NCBI GenBank assembly: GCA_005885115.1
Contig: VAXX01000100.1
Location: 29,085 to 43,366 of the forward strand
Reading direction: 5' to 3'
DNA length: 14,282 nucleotides
DNA from: Actinomycetota bacterium
Lineage (GTDB): Bacteria > Actinomycetota > Actinomycetes > Mycobacteriales > Micromonosporaceae
Part shown: piece after piece, positions 12,551 through 14,282 of the stretch
How the letters are laid out: each line of letters opens with the position of its first letter
Position numbering within the stretch: position 1 is the first letter of the stretch
Made by a program: the position numbers and the translations under genes
The notes under the pieces: model-generated
What the model was told of the DNA's origin: nothing
What the model saw: only the letters and a program-made list of their open reading frames with translations
The model's database searches: none

Positions 12551-13969
12551 TCAGCGCGCGTCGACGGCCAGCGGCGGCCGGCGCCCGTGCCCCGGCGCGG
12601 CCCGTTCGAGCTGGGCGGCGACCCGCAGCAGCAGGTCCTCCCGGCCGTACCCGGCGACGAGTTGTACCCCGATCGGCAGCCCCTCGCGACTGTGCCCGAG
12701 CGGCAGGCTGATCGCCGGGTGCCCGGAGACGTTGAACGGGGCGGTGAACGGACCGTACTCGAGGATCCGGCGTAGCCACGACCGCACCGGGTACGCCGGG
12801 TTGTCGTAGTCCAGCGTGCCGTGCGGCGCCGGGAGCTGGCCGAGCGTGGGGGTGACGAGCAGGTCGTACCGGGTGAAGAACAGCCCGACCGGCCGGGTCA
12901 CCCGGTGTTGGGCGTCAACGGCCCGCATGACGTCCAGCGCGGTCGCGGCCTCGGTCTCGGCGAGCACCTGCCGGGACACCGCCTCCAGCCGGGACCGGTC
13001 GGGCTGGCGGGGCGCCAGCAGCAGGGCGGCGCCGGTCGCCATCGTGCCGAGCAGCAGCGCCTCGACCAGGACGTCGGGGTCGAGATCCGGGCTCGCCTCG
13101 CTCACCGCGTGGCCGAGGGACTCCAGCAGCGTGCCCGTCGCGGTGGCGGCCGCGGCCACCTGCGGGTCCACCGGGACACCGGACCAGGCCCGGGTGGTCA
13201 GCGCGATCCGCAGCCGGCCCGGGTCCGTGCCGACTTCCCGGGCGTTCGGGCGGGCCGGCGGCGGTGCGACGTACTTGTCGCCGACCGGTGGTGCGGCGAC
13301 GGCGTCGAGCAGCAGCGCGACGTCCCGGACGGTACGGGCCAGCCCGAACTCGACCACCAGCCCGAACCCGATTTCTCCGGCGTACGGGCCGCTGGGCGTA
13401 CGCCCCCGGCTGGGTTTGAGCCCGACCAGCCCGCAGCACGACGCCGGTATCCGCAGCGACCCGGCCCCGTCGTTGCCGTGCGCGAGTGGTACCGCGCCGG
13501 CCGCGACCAGTGCCGCCGCCCCGCCGCTGGATCCGCCCACGCCCCGGTCGGGCGCCCACGGGTTGCGGGTCGGCCCGTGCCTGACCGGCTCGGTGGAGAA
13601 GCTGAGCCCCAGCTCCGGCGCGGTGCTCTGGCCCAGTGTCACCAGCCCGGCGGCCCGGAACCGGGTCATCAGGTCGTGGTCGACCATCGCGAGCGCGCCC
13701 CGGATGGCGCGGCTGCCCAGCGCGAACGGTACGCCCCGGGCGAACGGCCCGCTGTCCTTGATGACGAACGGCACCCCGGCCAGCGGACCGCCCGGCTCGT
13801 ACTCCAGCGCCGGCTCGAACAGCGGCCCGGTCAACGCGTTGAGGTCGGCGTCGGCGATCTCCAGCGCCTCCCGGGCCACCGCCTCGACCTCGTCAGGGCG
13901 TACCGCACCGGACCGGATCAGCTCCCGCAGCCCGGTCGCGTCCAGACCCGCGTACTCATGCAGCTCCAC
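12551..13969 (-). CDS. Amidase (amidase signature family)
   Basis: 472 residues from GTG 13967-13969 (VELHEYAGLDATGLRELI), chosen for GAGG 8 bases upstream and the usual family N-terminus; GTG 13990 would add 7 residues. It hydrolyses a C-N amide bond in the cytoplasm; the substrate is unknown. The Lys-cisSer-Ser triad is present: Lys71 in FVIKDS, Ser147 in GGSSGG and nucleophile Ser171 in HGNDGAGSLRIPAS. The spacings (76 and 24) match those of known members such as fatty acid amide hydrolase. GLVGLKPSRGR follows, and the C-terminal FNVSGHPAISLPLG is also conserved. There is no GatB/GatC nearby and the Gat-specific context is absent, so it is not the tRNA amidotransferase subunit. The RseB-like gene starts 7 bases downstream. 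Confidence 0.92.
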   Translation of the reverse strand: MELHEYAGLDATGLRELIRSGAVRPDEVEAVAREALEIADADLNALTGPLFEPALEYEPGGPLAGVPFVIKDSGPFARGVPFALGSRAIRGALAMVDHDLMTRFRAAGLVTLGQSTAPELGLSFSTEPVRHGPTRNPWAPDRGVGGSSGGAAALVAAGAVPLAHGNDGAGSLRIPASCCGLVGLKPSRGRTPSGPYAGEIGFGLVVEFGLARTVRDVALLLDAVAAPPVGDKYVAPPPARPNAREVGTDPGRLRIALTTRAWSGVPVDPQVAAAATATGTLLESLGHAVSEASPDLDPDVLVEALLLGTMATGAALLLAPRQPDRSRLEAVSRQVLAETEAATALDVMRAVDAQHRVTRPVGLFFTRYDLLVTPTLGQLPAPHGTLDYDNPAYPVRSWLRRILEYGPFTAPFNVSGHPAISLPLGHSREGLPIGVQLVAGYGREDLLLRVAAQLERAAPGHGRRPPLAVDAR

Positions 13970-14017
13970 CGGGCCAGCCTCGCGGATCACCTTCCGCAGG
14001 GCCAGCGAGTTCCCGGG

Positions 14018-14282
14018 TCACTCCTGCCGGGCGGCCCGGGCCCGTCGCTTGCCCTCGTGCATCGCCTGGACCCGGGCGATCGGGATCGCCCGGCCCTCCT
14101 CGATCAGGTCGGCGGGCAGCCGCTGCGGCTCGGGCATCCGCTCGGCCCACGGGTCCCGCCCGCCCAGCAACCCCGGCACGGTGTGCACGGTGAAGTCGGC
14201 CGGCGTCACGCGGTCCAGCTCGTCCCAGGCCAGCGGGTACGACACCGGTACGCCGGGCCGGATCCGTGGGCTGTACGCCGCC
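14018..14282 (-). CDS. ligD: LigD-type polymerase/primase domain protein, C-terminal part (5' end outside window)
   Basis: The frame enters from the right edge and ends at TGA 14018-14020. It reads AAYSPRIRPGVPVSYPLAWDELDRVTPADFTVHTVPGLL and ends with a basic tail (HEGKRRARAARQE). YSPRxRPGxPVSxPLxWDEL followed by TPxDFTxxTVP is the C-terminal part of the polymerase domain of LigD, which fills gaps with ribonucleotides during Ku-dependent non-homologous end joining. It may be a stand-alone polymerase-domain protein or part of a multidomain LigD; the ligase and nuclease parts cannot be seen. A GTG at 14245 in the frame lies inside the conserved motif and is not the start. Confidence 0.8.
   Translation of the reverse strand, partial: AAYSPRIRPGVPVSYPLAWDELDRVTPADFTVHTVPGLLGGRDPWAERMPEPQRLPADLIEEGRAIPIARVQAMHEGKRRARAARQE

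Noticed and set aside
12551..13969. GatA subunit of the Asp/Glu-tRNA amidotransferase
   Set aside because: The amidase triad is shared, but no gatB/gatC is adjacent and the protein has a general amidase N-terminus and spacing.

Overview
The window is very GC-rich DNA with strong G/C preference at third codon positions, frequent GGTACC/GTAC words and several GTG or TTG starts. This fits a high-GC actinomycete. The codon style and gene neighbourhoods suggest Micromonosporaceae; that is an inference from style, not a database match. I see no tRNA, rRNA, CRISPR array, insertion sequence or phage gene.

Layout. 1-986 (+) is the 3' part of a secreted or cell-wall-type protein: a Pro/Thr linker, a PKD domain and two Cys-containing InlB-like repeats. 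It overlaps the 3' end of a convergent Gfo/Idh/MocA oxidoreductase (953-1972, -). Upstream of that, on the same strand, is a two-gene ABC-2 exporter (permease 1989-2831, ATPase 2834-3760). A divergent intergenic region leads to an ornithine carbamoyltransferase (argF/arcB-like, from 3855, +). Its 3' end runs into a convergent flavodoxin-family gene (-). 4863-8805 (-) holds the truncated flavodoxin, a conserved protein of unknown function, a SAM methyltransferase, a DUF2064/TIGR04282-type glycosyltransferase, a 24-codon remnant of a family-2 glycosyltransferase, and an NAD-dependent epimerase. A serine lipase (8898-9728, +) follows. Next comes a translationally coupled minus-strand set: an amidase, a frameshifted RseB/LolA-like membrane-anchored protein, an ABC ATPase and an ABC permease (13969 down to 9703). 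The window ends in the C-terminus of a LigD-type polymerase-domain protein.

How the genes work together. The two ABC-2 pairs are probably independent exporters. The second is coupled by 4-base stop/start overlaps to the RseB-like protein, which suggests a linked envelope function. The epimerase, glycosyltransferase and methyltransferase genes look like a small sugar or glycan-modification cluster.

The most unusual part is 4.8-8.4 kb, where several genes look damaged by short deletions. argF and the flavodoxin gene have both lost their stop codons at a junction containing a perfect 45-bp copy of part of the methyltransferase gene 1.8 kb away. The family-2 glycosyltransferase is reduced to 24 codons. 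The epimerase appears to lack the stretch containing its catalytic Tyr. A 43-codon coding-like fragment is cut off against the end of the epimerase. Further away, the RseB-like gene has a one-base frameshift and the first ABC ATPase has Pro in place of the Walker A Ser/Thr. Either the strain has undergone microhomology or end-joining type deletions here, or the assembly is wrong in this region. Raw reads would decide. I did not find a convincing new multi-gene defence or biosynthetic system.
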